A DNA stretch of 64,000 nt from Paraphysoderma sedebokerense (GCA_025602915.1 JAHLJZ010000014.1:62001-126000); one strand, 5' to 3'. Positions 31,013 through 44,527 are shown, counted from the first letter of the stretch. A program made the numbers and translations. Notes: generated by a model from the sequence alone, not told the origin.

Positions 31013-32502
31013 GAAGCGACACTGATGGACTTAAATATGAAGGCCGGATAATTCTTGAAGCTCGCTCCTGAAGGTACTTAACCGATATCCATGAACTTCA
31101 GGACCGATGATTAATTCGGATTGTAAGGAATGCAACATTATTGTACAAAATTCATTACTACGAAGGGCGAGGGAACTTGGAACCAATCACCGACGACGCG
31201 TCAAATCTAAAAGGCGCCTACAATCACCCAAGGTTACATTCAATTAAAATCCGACAATAGTCCATCAACCGAAAACAGAGAGATGGTGCCGTTAACCTTG
31301 CGCATGAAGGAAATTAATGGTTGGGTCTTAACACATGAAGACCTTAATACATGATGCTGAAGTGCGAAATATTTTAAATTACATGCTGGTCTTAATAACG
31401 GACCCATGTGTTATGCACCCAACTGTAATATCGGATATGATGAAACATTCAGTGCAGTTGAATAGCTTATTTGGAACCGAAGCTGTGAGTGTTGAGCACA
31501 GAATCTTGTACTATGGAATCGGATGATTTTTGCCTGAGATTAGGAACCATTAATTATTCATCGGCATACATTTTGGCTGACCGCAGTCTGTATCCCTTAT
31601 ATATGCACGTCAGATATCTGCTAAATCTGCATCATTCAATATTAACTTGCTTTGAGGTAAAAACAGGGTCCCATGGAAGCTATTTGCTGCATAAGTAATT
31701 GTGAATTTGAAATGAAGAACTTGACATCTTCTGAGAACAATTTACACCAGCGACATAACGCAATGCCATGTCTGCTTATCGGTGACCCATCCCATCTTAT
31801 GACATACTAGAAATAACATTAAACACTACTCTCCCAGATATGGTCAATTTAAATAAGTTTAATCTTCTTGGAAAATGTTGTTCATGCAAGTCGATGAAGT
31901 TCTTCCAAATAGCCTTTTTCAAAAAAAAAGGGATCCTACATTTTATTAGTCTGAATATATTTGAATTTCCTCCATAATCATGTAAGTTGCTGTAAAGAAT
32001 ACAATTACTACTTCGAATAACTGCAGTTGAACACAGATTTCGATGGCACCTTGGTTGAAATCAGTAATGTTATTCCCTGGTTCCAATGATAATAATATTC
32101 GACCTTCCCTGACGCGGAGTTGGTTCACGCGGTTATGATTGCGTGGTGAACCACCACTTCCAGCTGAGTTAACCCGAATTTGAGTGCGTGCGGACTTTGA
32201 TAAATTTGCATCTTCACATTGTCAATTTTGAGCCCAAGTCTCTCAGTCGCATCCATATTGGCATATGCCTTCCTTTTTCACCTCTTCTTGCGAAAGTTTT
32301 GGTTTTGTCTTGCTCCTCAGGTACAGGCTATACCCACCCACTTTATTTTGTTCCGGAAGATTTCAAGTGTTGTAGTCACGATTGGTGCAATTCATGAGCA
32401 ATGCATCTTGTGAGAACAGGTTCTGATCGTTTCCGTTAATTAATTTAGGGTTTGATTCAATTATCTCCGCGGGATAGATTCATTTAGCCCAAATCCATCA
32501 TC
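31013..32502. other. 1.5-kb stretch without a recognisable gene
   Basis: Only frames under 70 codons occur and none shows a family signature. It contains the promoter of the secreted repeat protein on the left and the promoter of CDC25 on the right. No RNA gene or element was recognised. Confidence 0.5.
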
Positions 32503-34609
32503 ATGTCTTCCCCGTGTGCGCTTCTCACCAACTCACAAGAATCCAATATCATGTTTTCTCTTCCTCAACCCCAATCATCAAGACGCGATAAACAAAGAAA
32601 AACCATACGTCCACCCACTCCCTTATCTAGCCTTGCAGCAGATTTAGATATGAATTTAGGCATCAGAAGAAGGTCGGTATACTTGTTCTTTCAATGCTTC
32701 TGTCAATTATATGCTGACAAAAATTCGCAGCCCGAACATTAAAACTCCTAGAAGAAACCTGTTGAATGCCCTGCAGGATAGCACACAAACACCGGCTATC
32801 CCCGAGGAAGCTGCAATGACGCAGAGTCCCGAAGGCGACTCAATAGTCGAAGACATTCATAACGCGCCGACACCCAAATTAAGAATGTCAGACGATAGTT
32901 CATCTTCTGATAATATGCAGATATCCCCTTTTCAATTTATGGAAATACCTAGATTTAAACGTTCGCAGCCTTTCATGAGATCAATGTTTGTTTTCTCACT
33001 GTTCAGGTCAACATTCGCATGAATAGTCTTTGACGAGAATTTTAGGAGTGAAAGTATTTTGAAATCGACTACAACTATTCAAACTGAGCAGCCAACCGGC
33101 TTTCGCGATTTTAAACCTTCATTTACTGCTGTCCTGGGGTATGTAATTTGCAGTGGCGGTTTTCCTCATGGTTATAATGACGAATATCTATGAATAGTGG
33201 TTCTCATTGGGGTGGTCGTTCCGCGAATGCCGGTTTTGGGTACAGACCTCTTGCGAAAAAGAATGAAGCCATGGTATTATAATACTCTACTGTGGTATGC
33301 TTGACGGTTCCAACTTAAAACTTACGATTGGTACCAGGAGTCCATATCCCAATTTCGCTGCCCTCCTACAACACGAAAAAACGTGAGTAGATTTGGTTCG
33401 ATGAAGTTTAGAAATAGCTAGGGCTAATACACAATACCTTTTTTATAGTCCCTACCATCCTCGGTATACCCCCATCGTCTTCTTTCATTAGTTCATGATG
33501 GAAGCCACTGACCGTAATATTCAGTCTGCGCTTGAAGAAGCTGCAACCCTTGGAAGCTCCCCGGAGTCACAACCAGTTGCTCGAGAACCTAAAGCCAAGA
33601 AGTCACGAACACTACCCCCTCAGTCTTTAAAAGACTCATCTAGCCTTGTGGACCAACCAGGTACAGACGAAATAACGGGCGAGCGGTCCCAACTGCCCTG
33701 CTTTCTTGGGGGATCCGATGCCATTAAACGAATCACACCTGCAACCGTAATTATAAGCATATCTAATTTGCATACATTTCAACTGTCTAACTATATTTCA
33801 TCGTAGGTGGTCGATTTGATTGATGGCAAGTTCTCCAGCATTTGCGATGAATACTATATCATTGATTCTCGCTACCCATTTGAGTACTCTGGAGGTCATA
33901 TTGAAACTGCCATCAACATAAATGATTTTCAGGAGCTGGAACGGAAATTCTTCGAAAAACCGATAACAGACAAGAAAGTCGTAATTATTTTTCACTGCGA
34001 ATTTTCTTCCCAGAGGGCCCCAATGATGTCTGTGCTGGTTCTTTTTAATACTTTTAGAAGTTAAGAAAACTCACTTCTTGACAAAGGGCCCGCCATCTTC
34101 GCTCCCAAGACCGCCTTCTAAATTATGCGAATTACCCATTCCTTCTATACCCGGAAATATATGTCATTCAGGGTGGATATAAGGCATTTTTTGGAGAATT
34201 TCCGGTTAGTCCAGACTTTGGCCTTTTCAAACTTTTCCTACTATGTTTCGCTTATCTCCATTTCGATTGTCGATAGCACCGGTGTATTCCGCAAGCATAC
34301 GTTCAGATGGCAGACAAAAATTTTCTGGAGGAGCTTAAACGTGAACATTTGCATCGGAAACAGTCTTACGAAAGTCGAGCAACTTCTGCGGGTCAAACAT
34401 CCACTTTAAACTGTTCTCGCTCCTTAAACCGTCCAAGACCGTTTGCTAATGGAATTACCTCAGCGCGTCGCCGCTCAAATGATGGCACGCTGATGGATAT
34501 TGCAAAGAGAGTGAGGGATGAAATGGAAGATGAAGAACAAGAGGAAGAACTGATTGTCGGTAGATTGATCGTTCGGGGGAAGAAAAGTTACGAGGGACGG
34601 CGGAATTGA
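32503..34609 (+). CDS. CDC25: Cdc25 M-phase inducer phosphatase
   Basis: Nine exons (32503-32672, 32731-32985, 33046-33138, 33198-33273, 33338-33382, 33492-33746, 33807-34027, 34087-34204, 34277-34609) encode 521 residues. The C-terminal rhodanese-type catalytic domain begins near residue 298: YYIIDSRYPFEYSGGHI, then the signature loop HCEFSSQR (361-368, nucleophile Cys 362), RAPMMARHLRSQDR, and YPEIYVIQGGYKAFF. It removes inhibitory phosphates from Cdk1 to start mitosis. The N-terminal ~290 residues are disordered and rich in SP/TP sites (for example RPPTPLS, TPRRN), as expected for a regulated Cdc25. Intron 2 uses a GTTTGT donor; other introns are standard. Confidence 0.93.
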
Positions 34610-34998
34610 AAAGAACCCGCTTTTTCAGGTTTGGTTTCATTGCATCTTAACAATGCTGGCATGCCTGGTTCATATATACAAACACTGTTTGATTTGTGGT
34701 GGGCATTATTTATCAAGCTTTACGCCGGACATTAGGAGGGTGTCGAAATGTAGAAATAGATATTCGATGCAGTCCACAATTTTCTCTTTCCTTAATGGAG
34801 TCCTCGATTCATGTATATACGTCTGTCGGTAATATATACCCTGCAATTTTTGCTTCGTTCCAAAATTCGGGAGTTGCTGCAAGCAATGTGCCAAATCAAA
34901 ATTTAAACAGTGATATATTGCGTGGATAACTGAAATTTATTATGGAACTACAGATTTTTCTCGGGATTTCTTGGGCAATGAACTATTCAGCAATTATT

Positions 34999-37490
34999 CT
35001 ATCCATGGGCCAACTTCCTCTCCGGGACTGCCCTACTATTTTTTGTGAATGCCGCCGAACACTTGGCCATGGTGGAGGATGCTCTACTAATCGGGTCAGT
35101 CAAATAGAAATCTTGAATAATAGCGTTAAGCGGTCTATATGTAGGGGTAGAGGCTTTTCCATTCATTTTGATTTGACCGAAGCCTAAGTTAGGCATGGAT
35201 ACCGGTTCAACCTTATCCACATTCGTGAGGTGAGGAGCGATTTCGGACATTCGATCACGCAGAGCGTAAACATCATCGTATGGTAACGTTGATCCAACAA
35301 GTTCGGATAGCGCTCTAATAATCTTCCAGTCTTCACGGGCAGCGCCTGGTGGCGGAACAGCAGCCCTGGTCATTTGAGGTCGTCCTTCAGTATTGACATA
35401 GATGGCGGTTTTTTCGGTATATGCAGCTCCTGGAAGGATAACGTCAGCGTATTGAGCTCCGGTGTCTCCATGATGTCCTTGATATACGACAAATGCGTCA
35501 CGAGGTATATCTTTCGGGGATAATTCATCAGCGTTGAGGAGATAAACAAATTTGGGGGATGATGAAGAGGAGGACGATTCGTTGGGAGTAAAACCGATAT
35601 CATATGCCGCGGTGTGCGATGCAGCCTACATGAAGACATTGGTCAGTAAATTCTGAAAGTGCAACCGCATAATGACGACAAATAACAGAGCGGAAACTGT
35701 ACCCGTTGCAAAACGTTGTATCCATTCCAATCTGGTTGAACGACATTCTTAAACTTTTCAACAAGGTTCACAACAGATCCGTAAACTGCCTGTGAATCTT
35801 CATGTTCCAAAACTCCGCTGCCAATTATTATCATAGGTTTCTTGGCCTTGGCCAATTTCTCGGCAAATGGATGTTGACCCGATAATAATGCATCGACACC
35901 TTTAACTGTATCTGAGATATGGTCGTACTCGTAGTTCAAATTATGTGGGGCACCGATGACACCAACATCAAGGCCGTTGTGTAGATAACCCTTTCGAATA
36001 CGAGTATTTACGATTGGAGCTTCATGACGCGGGTTGGTTCCGATCAGCAGCAACACATCAGCTTCTTCTACGCCGTTAATTGAAGAGTTCAAAAGATAGT
36101 TTGAACGGATATCGACTCCATGGGGGGCGGCCTTATCACCGAATCGACCATCAAGTCGAAGGTTACCGGATCCACGACGGTTGAATAAATCTTTTAAGGC
36201 TACGAGCGATTCAGCATCGGCAAGATGTCCAGCGACGGCGGTCATTTCGTTACCCGAGACATTCGCCATAGCGGCGCCGATTCGGCCCAAAGCGTCCTCC
36301 CATGTTGTATTGACAAATGTATCCCCATCTTTAACCATGGGTGTGACCAATCTCTGACGTTTTAATCCGTCGCATGCATAACGAGTCTTATCCGAAATCC
36401 ACTCTTCATTAATATCATCATTATTCCTAGGAAGAACACGCATGACCTCAACTCCTCTAGAATCAACTCTTATGTTAGACCCAACGGCGTCGAGAACGTC
36501 AATCGATTCGGTCTTTTTGAGTTCCCACGGACGAGCACGGAATTCGTAAGGTTTTGAAGTTAAAGCTCCGACAGGACAGAGATCTACTATGTTGGCAGAC
36601 ATTTCTGAATCCAACATTTTCTCAATATATGTGCCGATTTGCATTTCATTTCCTCTTCCACTTGTACCAAGCTCTTCCAATCCGGCGACTTCGTTGGCAA
36701 ATCGGACACATCGAGTACAATGAATACAACGAGTCATTGTGGTTTTCACAAGAGGACCAAAATTTTTATCTTCAACAGCTCTTTTACCGACAAACTCGTT
36801 GAATCTACCACGGTCCGAACCATAACGGACAGATTGATCCTGTAAGTCACATTCTCCTCCTTGATCGCAAATTGGACAATCTAAGACAGAAAAAGAATGT
36901 CAGATTCAATAGTTACATGAATGAGAAGGAAAGTCGAGGTGGATTTTACCTAAAGGATGTTGCGCCAATAAAAATTCCATAACTCTAAAGAATAGCCCAT
37001 GTTAAAATGTAAGCTCTTTTCCAAAAGATGAAACGTATAACGACCAACGCACCCTTCTCTGGCCTTCTTGACCAATGGAGTATCAGTATACACTTTCATT
37101 CCTGGCATAACAGGCATAGCACAAGATGCAACAGGTTTTGGACTTTTTTCTAGTTCTACAAGACACATTCGGCAATTACCAGCAATAGAGAGTCGTTCAT
37201 GATAACAAAATCTCGGAATATCAGCGCCGGCCGCCTCGCAAGCTTGAATAAGGGGAGATCCCTGTTCGATTTTTACAGATTTGCCGTCGACGAATAACTC
37301 GACGAGATTGCTGCTTCGTAGAGAGCTGGAAGAACTGAAATATCGGGGGACTAGCGTTTAAGAATGAACAATTAAAATTTTTTCAATTTACCAATTTCAG
37401 GGGAGGGGAAGGGATAGAGAAAAACTTACGTTTAGTGTTGCCCCTCCAGGAGGAGCGAAGTGTGTGGGATCGTAAGACCGCACTCAACAT
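34999..37490 (-). CDS. Mitochondrial complex I 75-kDa Fe-S subunit (NDUFS1/NuoG-like)
   Basis: Five exons (37490-37430, 37350-37053, 36984-36950, 36880-35703, 35625-34999) encode 732 residues. A presequence ([18 protein letters not shown].. then [11 protein letters not shown]) precedes the 2Fe-2S domain ([18 protein letters not shown]), the His/Cys N3 region and the 4Fe-4S site ([27 protein letters not shown]). The rest is the molybdopterin-oxidoreductase-like domain. It is the electron-entry arm subunit that passes NADH electrons to the Fe-S chain. After the usual fungal end [10 protein letters not shown] it continues with ~16 extra residues. The acceptor CTAG of intron 1 was chosen because it alone keeps the frame. 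Presence of complex I excludes Saccharomyces-type yeasts. Confidence 0.95.
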
Positions 37491-37592
37491 TTCTGTCGAT
37501 ATGGAAGATAGAGACTGACGTCGACAAGAGAGGGAGAGTGTTGTTATTTTTCTTGGTGTTTTGTCAGAATGGAACTCGAATTTTGAGGCAAT

Positions 37593-37635
37593 CACGTGAC
37601 ACCATGTTGTATTAATAACTCGGATAAGTCACGTG
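37593..37635. promoter_or_regulatory. Two CACGTG boxes in the complex I / nucleotidase divergent promoter
   Basis: CACGTG at 37593-37598 (ATCACGTGAC) and 37630-37635 (GTCACGTGAT), plus a half-matching TCACGTAA at 37643-37650. All lie between divergent start codons at 37490 and 37793. Confidence 0.55.
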
Positions 37636-37792
37636 ATTTATGTCACGTAAGGATTTAATCGTATGATGATGGAATTGCATCGACGACAGCAAACAGTGCA
37701 TGGCAGTGTTCCCGCTTCGTCTTCCTCTTCCGTCCTCCCTCCGTCTCTATCCTCTGCGTTCTAGATATACTCATTCGATTAGACAATTGAAA

Positions 37793-38909
<1,117 letters not shown>

Positions 38910-39136
38910 TATAATATAAAATTCTTTGTCAATTGAGTCTGTCTGATTAAGTAATGGTGACCGACAAAGTTGGAAAAACAGTTTAATCACTGAAATCCGC
39001 CCGGCGAGGATAAGTCATATCATTTTGATTTTATTTCTTCAGATTCTCGAATATGTTTGAAGCATGCATAGAAATGTTCCTGTCATTATAATTCACATTA
39101 ACGCTCAATTGACAAAACCATAGTAGCAACATCCCG

Positions 39137-40404
39137 TTAAGTGGGTCGGGAGAGAAAAGCAAACCTTTTTTCAAAATCCTTCTTCAAAGTCTTATGCAAC
39201 ACTTCGGTTACCTCTTGCACCTTGATACTTCCTATCTGTACACATCGTTCGATCTGTTCTAAATCTAACGGCGTGCCACCAGTTTTTGTTATCGCACACA
39301 CCTCTTTATGTACATTCATAGTAACTGTCATGTCTCCTTCTTTGGTCTGTTCTTCTAATAACGCGGGGTCGACCACAAGAAGCGAGCTATATAAAAAAGT
39401 ATGAGTAAAGCGAATGAAAACGAAACGATAGATTAATATGCATAAAAATGAAGTAACGCATACCCATTTTCAAAGAATGCAAACGATATACAAACTGGGA
39501 CATGAAATATAGTAAGTGGCACAGGATTTCGTTCTTCCATTGTGTGCTGCGAACGAGGAAGGGGTGTAAGCATTAAACTCCAGAACATAGTATTCACGGA
39601 TACTTTTAACAAAGAAACTGATATCAAACCACAGTCACTTCCTCTCCTACCACTGTTACATCGGGCCGTCGAAAATGCAGTAATGCTGCGATTGCAGCTA
39701 TTCCGGCGCAATCTATGACATTGCCTTCATGATCCAATATTCTAATATCTATTCTTACTTGCCAAACCTATGATTGAAGGCGATGTGTCAGAACAAGATC
39801 CGTGGCAAGAACATAAAACAGCACATCAAAACTCACTTGTTCGTTCGCTAAAATACATAAACCTTCTGTGTCGATCGCTCTACTTCTTCGTAATGCCTTT
39901 TCTAGTATTCTACTCACTAAGATTTCTTCTTCGCTTAACCTAAAAATCAAATTATAACCGATCAAAAATTCATCCGAGTTAATTTTCGAGAAGTGGCATT
40001 AAGTGTTGATAATCAATCTCTAAACAGTAGAGCGGTATTTACCTTCCAGCTTCGAAATTCGGTGAAGCCATCGGCGAAAACTCTGTATTGAATATCACCA
40101 CACCCTCCGACGGACGATCTGGATTAGGTCGTATCACTTCTGCAGTCACAGTCGCAGAGACTCTAAAACGTCAATTGAAACAATCAGCTCAACTGTTTAG
40201 AAATAATAAAAAAGGGATTCAATTGTAAGTAACAGTATACCTAGTTCGTCCTAATTGAACTTCAGCGGTCCCCAATTCCGATCCAAAGGTTATCCTGACC
40301 GGCCTGAAATCGTATACTCCTCGATTATCAAGCCTGACGCCAGATTTTAAGGCTTCTATGAGGAACGATTTCTCATTCGTGGAAGGATCGGATTCCCTGA
40401 CCAT
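39137..40404 (-). CDS. RRP45: Exosome core subunit Rrp45 (EXOSC9)
   Basis: Six exons (40404-40241, 40162-40043, 39939-39837, 39767-39630, 39546-39464, 39386-39137) encode 285 residues. The RNase PH fold is visible from FLIEALKSGVRLDNRGVYD through GTAEVQLGRTRVSATVTAEV, SPNFEAGRLSEEEILVSRIL, WQVRIDIRILDHEGNVIDC and MNVHKEVCAITKTGG. The start motif and CAGIAAIAALLHFRRPDV mark Rrp45 and not Rrp42/43/46. It is one of six RNase PH-like subunits of the nine-subunit exosome ring in nucleus and cytoplasm. No long C-terminal extension is present. A second exosome-related gene (LRP1) lies 34 kb away, not as an operon. Confidence 0.93.
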
Positions 40405-40959
40405 TGTGTTTGTGTTGTTTGTGTATGGCTAATGAATTGGACGTAAGGTCATCAAAATGATCATCAGAGGTAAGGACGTGATGCGTTTTGTTTACCTTGA
40501 CAACCGCATGCAGTCGCGCTAATTGCATGGACTTTGCAGGTGAGCTTCCATGCAGAATAATTGGAAGTAATGTAAAACTAGAGTATGGACATTCTCAATT
40601 GTCCACATAGTTGACATGTGTTATCCCGGTCTGCTCTGTAGCTGTTGGGTACAAAAGAGTCTAGTTCAACCATCAGGGAGGACAGAAGTCTAAACTGACG
40701 TTCCATAACTCACAAGTTACAACTACTGTCGGCGCAATCCAAATTGTATCCGGGATTCTTGTGGAGGAACGTTCTAATTATGGGGTTTGGAATCGAGCAA
40801 AGATGGCTCTGAGTTTTGAATTCTTCGTTGATAATTTGACCGATAGAACTCGTTACCTGCCTGTGTGTTCTTGGCCGAAATTTAACAGATAATAGATTTT
40901 CTCGAATGATCAGACACAATATTCTATTGATATTCCACTATCGCGATATAACATGAAGT
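40405..40959. other. Promoter of RRP45 and 3' region of the RidA gene
   Basis: A 555-bp stretch. Its longest frame (69 codons, minus strand, 40710-40919) has no recognisable features and looks like chance. Confidence 0.45.
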
Positions 40960-41660
40960 CTACGGACAAACAGCAACAGCTTTGATTTCTATCAACAATT
41001 TAGGGGAAGGCAGCTGCTTCACGGCAACTGTTGTTCTTGTGGGACCGGTCTCGGCTTTGAAATATTGGTTGTAAACCTGTTTCGTAATTTGCATTAGATA
41101 GAAGCAGATATACATTTTAATTGGTCGAGGAGAAATTGGAAGACAGAATAGAAAGTGTAGTTTACCTCGTTGAAGTCCTTGTAATCGTTCATGTCGACAA
41201 GAAAGACTGTCAGGTCAACTACATGTTCTAGTCCAGCGCCAACTGATTCTTTAAGGATTGACTGAATACTAGATAGAATAAAACAATAATAAAGTGAATT
41301 AATTCGAGTCAATCAGAGCTGCCGATGACGGAGATCAGGGTCTCAAGAAAGTTTGAGTTGCTATACTTTTCTATCACGGCCTTGGTTTGAGCTCTAATGT
41401 CCAACTTCATCTTTCCGTCAGACGTCTCTGTAACCTGATTACAATCCAAAAAGAAATGAAGCCTTAGTAAAGATACATTTACAAAAATCTAGAAGATCTT
41501 CAGGTAACCCAAAACGAACCCCTTCATAAGTTCCATCGAGACGACGAGAAGAGATACCAGAGATGTAGAGTAAACCATTGACTTTTCGTGCGTGAGGATA
41601 AGCGGCGAGACCGGGCGCTCTATCCTTAAGAATAAAAGATTGACCGTTGACGGATGCCAT
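40960..41660 (-). CDS. RidA/YjgF-YER057c family protein (deaminase-like)
   Basis: Four exons (41660-41520, 41434-41367, 41268-41166, 41076-40960) encode 142 residues. The family core is clear: VNGLLYISGISSRRLDGTYE, VGAGLEHVVDLTVFLVDMND, then GPTRTTVAVKQLP with the catalytic Arg 118 and a C-terminal LLIEIKAVAV. The start (SFILKDRAPGLAAYPHARKV) and the long middle resemble the 2-aminomuconate deaminase-type branch more than the Mmf1 branch. RidA proteins hydrolyse reactive enamine/imine intermediates. The protein is probably a cytosolic trimer. Divergent from the Trax gene over 154 bp. Confidence 0.88.
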
Positions 41661-41814
41661 TTTCGAATGAGAGAATATAGAGTAAAAACAAGCAGTATTG
41701 AACGAGCGGGCTCTTTCCTTTCGGCGCAACCCGTTACTTGGCAAACGCCAACTTCGGAGCCCGCACAGTGCATTCCATTCACTTATCTATATATATATTC
41801 ACTCGTCAGAAGTG

Positions 41815-43099
41815 ATGCAGTCTTCAGAAACGAAATCTCCTTCAACGTCGTCAAAAAGGCCCCTCAAAACTGCTGATGGCCAGTCCAACCTCAGTTCAAA
41901 AAGGCCCGGTATTTTGCCCGATTATTCTCAAATCAACCTGCGCTTACGTCTCTAACTGATTAAATTATTATATACCGTAGCGAAACATAGGAAGGCCGAT
42001 TCATCTATGATTCGCTCGTCCGATATCAAAATACTGTTCGAAAAAGCGAGCGAAAGTATTGATGAACATCACGATCAGAGAGAGAGAATTATCAAAATGG
42101 GACGGGATATCACTCGGGAGAGCAAAAAATTGATTGTCACTATGCACCGGTTAGTAGTACATTTCTTTTCTGTATTAATGTATCGTCGCATTAATGTGTG
42201 GAATGAAATTATTAGATGGTCACCGCAAAATTCGGACAAAGTCTTTGACGAAGCCACGAAACAACGAAAAGAAATCATTGAAATGTTCAAAACAGCGTCT
42301 GGAGAGCTTCAGGGACCTAATTTTTATAGGTAAATTGTTCTTGATATACACTCATAAATGGTCTGACGCAAGCAGTTTCTTGAATTTGCAGGTATTTTAA
42401 GCCTATTTCAATGTCGTTTCAAGAATACATTGAAGCAATTACGTTCATGGAGTACGTCCGATCGCAGAGGATATTGACAATACAGCAATGTCAGAAAGAT
42501 TTTATTGACGATGAAGGACATCAGGTAACTTTTAGGTATATCGATTCTCGCAAGTTGAAATCGAGTATTGATCATGCGTTATTGTGTCGCAGTTTCTTCC
42601 CCTAACGAAAGAAGATTATCTGTTAGGTGTTGCAGATTTAACAGGCGAGCTGATGCGGTTTTCTATCAACAGTATAACAAAAGGGTTTCAAGAAAAAGCG
42701 ATGGAGATATGTCAAGTCTTGCGTGATTTATATGCTGGTTGGTGTTTCCGTGCAGCCGCTATGCCTGAAATGTTAAATTCAGGGTTACTTATGCCATTCC
42801 ACCGTAGATTTTCAGATAATTCATGCGTCGTATCATGTACCCGAACTCGGAAAGAAGCTGGGAGTGATGAAATCAAGTTTGATGAAAGTTGAGAATGGTA
42901 AAATATCACAGCTTCTATTTAAACAGTTTTGAGTTTTAGGATTAACCATCATTATACTTCTCCCCTCTCAGTCTGTTACTCGTATGCAATCAGGAGAGGA
43001 GAATACCCTGATGAAATGATCAACGACATGATGCTGGTCAATAGAGGTGGAAACGAGGAATATGAGCAAAATAATGATTATGAACAGCGAGATGAATAG
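41815..43099 (+). CDS. Translin-associated factor X (Trax/TSNAX)
   Basis: Seven exons (41815-41908, 41981-42149, 42216-42329, 42392-42524, 42593-42737, 42808-42897, 42972-43099) encode 290 residues. After a Lys/Ser-rich leader, the helical translin fold is seen: DEHHDQRERIIKMGRDITRE, SFQEYIEAITFMEYV, LGVADLTGELMRFSIN and the diagnostic MKVENVCYSYAIRRGEYP. Glu residues of the C3PO active site lie in the EAITFMEY and DLTGE regions. With translin, Trax forms the C3PO endoribonuclease. The acceptors of the last two introns were chosen to keep this frame; the first AG options would give stops. The tail is acidic (NEEYEQNNDYEQRDE). Translin itself is not in the window. Confidence 0.92.
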
Positions 43100-43266
43100 C
43101 AAAGGAGGATCCAATAATAATTAATCTTATTCCAATACTTACGGGAATCATTCCCGCAGTTTTATAATACATGCAAAGAAAATATAAATGGGTTGATCAT
43201 TCTACAATAATCGTGTATGAACTAGTCTAAGTCATTATGATGTCTAGTAAAGGACTCTGAAACAGT

Positions 43267-44128
43267 TTACAAAAGTAATGCGGCTGATCCAGCAATGGCC
43301 AACAAGAGAGTACTAGCACTCAGTGACACTAGATGTGCGTTACTGGTGTTCGTATTACCAGTCTGCTCGCCATACCCAGTGAATTCACAGGTCTTTCCAA
43401 TCTTTTCAGGATCCGGTAACATGGCGGCGAGGGGCAATGAAGCCGACTCGGGAGCCAATTTAAGGATTTTGTAAGCGGCTCTAAGTTTGTTGACTTGATT
43501 TTCCATGCACTTGGTACAGTAGACGTCTTTGGGGAGAGTGTCAGGAGAGGAGAGGGACAGTAATGTAGCATTTTGCTTTCTCAAATTGTCGATGGCTTCA
43601 ACTGTGCAAAAGGTATTGCCTTCTTTGGCGCAAAAGAATTCTTGCACTAAAAAAATCCGATCATGTCAGTTACCGTCGCAAGTCTTGATCCGATGGTGAA
43701 AGTGATTGATACAAACCTGTAGGCAGCAGAAGAGCCGACGCAGAGAGTAGGGAAGCCGTGGAATTATCCTTGATGTTACAAGTGGCGGCAACTTCATTGG
43801 GTTTAATTGCTTTTACGGTGTCAATGCAAGTTTTGCTGCAGTATTTGGTTTCGAAAACGGGGTTCAATTGAGCGGCAGGCTTGTCGATGTCTTCGATTGA
43901 CAGGGGAACACATTGATCAATCTTTAATCTGTAACAGAGAGATCGAATGAGTTAGATTGTTGGGTCTTTTGGGGCAATCGACCGTAGAGAGGATTAGAGG
44001 AAAGCATACTTTTGAATGCAGCCAAGCAAGGCAAGGCCGTCCAAGTTGATTTCAGGGGTCTGCTGCTGGGCGAATGCGGCATGGAGGATGGCCAAGAGGC
44101 AGAAGAGGAGGACAGGAGAGGCAATCAT
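43267..44128 (-). CDS. Secreted Cys-rich protein with probable GPI anchor
   Basis: Three exons (44128-44010, 43928-43717, 43646-43267) encode 236 residues. A signal peptide (VLLFCLLAILHAAFA) is followed by QQQTPEINLDG. The body has regularly spaced cysteines, in two similar halves, each with a CxxxC-type pair (YCSKTCIDTV and YCTKCMENQV). The C-terminus is Ser/Thr/Asn-rich and ends in a hydrophobic stretch (LLLAIAGSAALLL), typical of GPI attachment. This layout resembles fungal surface proteins of the DUF7729 type, but I cannot assign the family firmly. Intron 2 uses a GTTTGT donor. Its promoter contains a 16-bp tandem repeat. Confidence 0.75.
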
Positions 44129-44527
44129 TGTAGTTTGCAGTGGATGTTAGTTGTTGTGGTGGTGGTGGTGTGTGTGAGAGAGTGCGGAATGGAAGCTGGG
44201 TATTTATCAAAGAAGCGGAACGGCAGAAGGGACATTCCCAATTTAGTAACAGAGCCGCGTGGCCTATGGATTCGCCCCTGCACAATGAAGTGGCCAATGG
44301 GAGCGCGTGTTTCATTAGCGACAACAGAGGGAACAGACTACAGAGGGAACAGACTACAGAGGGAACAGGCGACAACCCGCGGCTTTGCCACCAAGTGACT
44401 TGCCAGTTGACTTGCCTTTTTCGCTTGTTCCCCTCCTTTGTTCCTTCTTGGTTCCCTCGCGCAATCTGCACTCTATTATGCACTCTCTTTTGTATTACCA
44501 TCATCCGTTGTTGGCTGTACATCATTC
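44129..44527. other. Promoter of the GPI-type protein gene, with GT-rich and repeat tracts
   Basis: This 399-bp gap starts with a GGTGGTGGTGTGTGTG tract (44158-44175) and holds a three-copy 16-bp repeat at 44325-44372. Both strands have long open frames here because of low-complexity sequence; none looks coding. Confidence 0.5.
44325..44372 (+). repeat. Three tandem copies of a 16-bp unit
   Basis: CAGAGGGAACAGACTA occurs at 44325-44340 and 44341-44356 without change; a third copy at 44357-44372 differs in its last bases (CAGAGGGAACAGGCGA). It lies ~200 bp upstream of the GPI-type gene start. Confidence 0.9.

Noticed and set aside
40710-40919. Minus-strand 69-codon frame between RRP45 and the RidA gene
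   Set aside because: No conserved pattern, and it sits in the RidA 3' flank; no intron signals link it to a larger gene.
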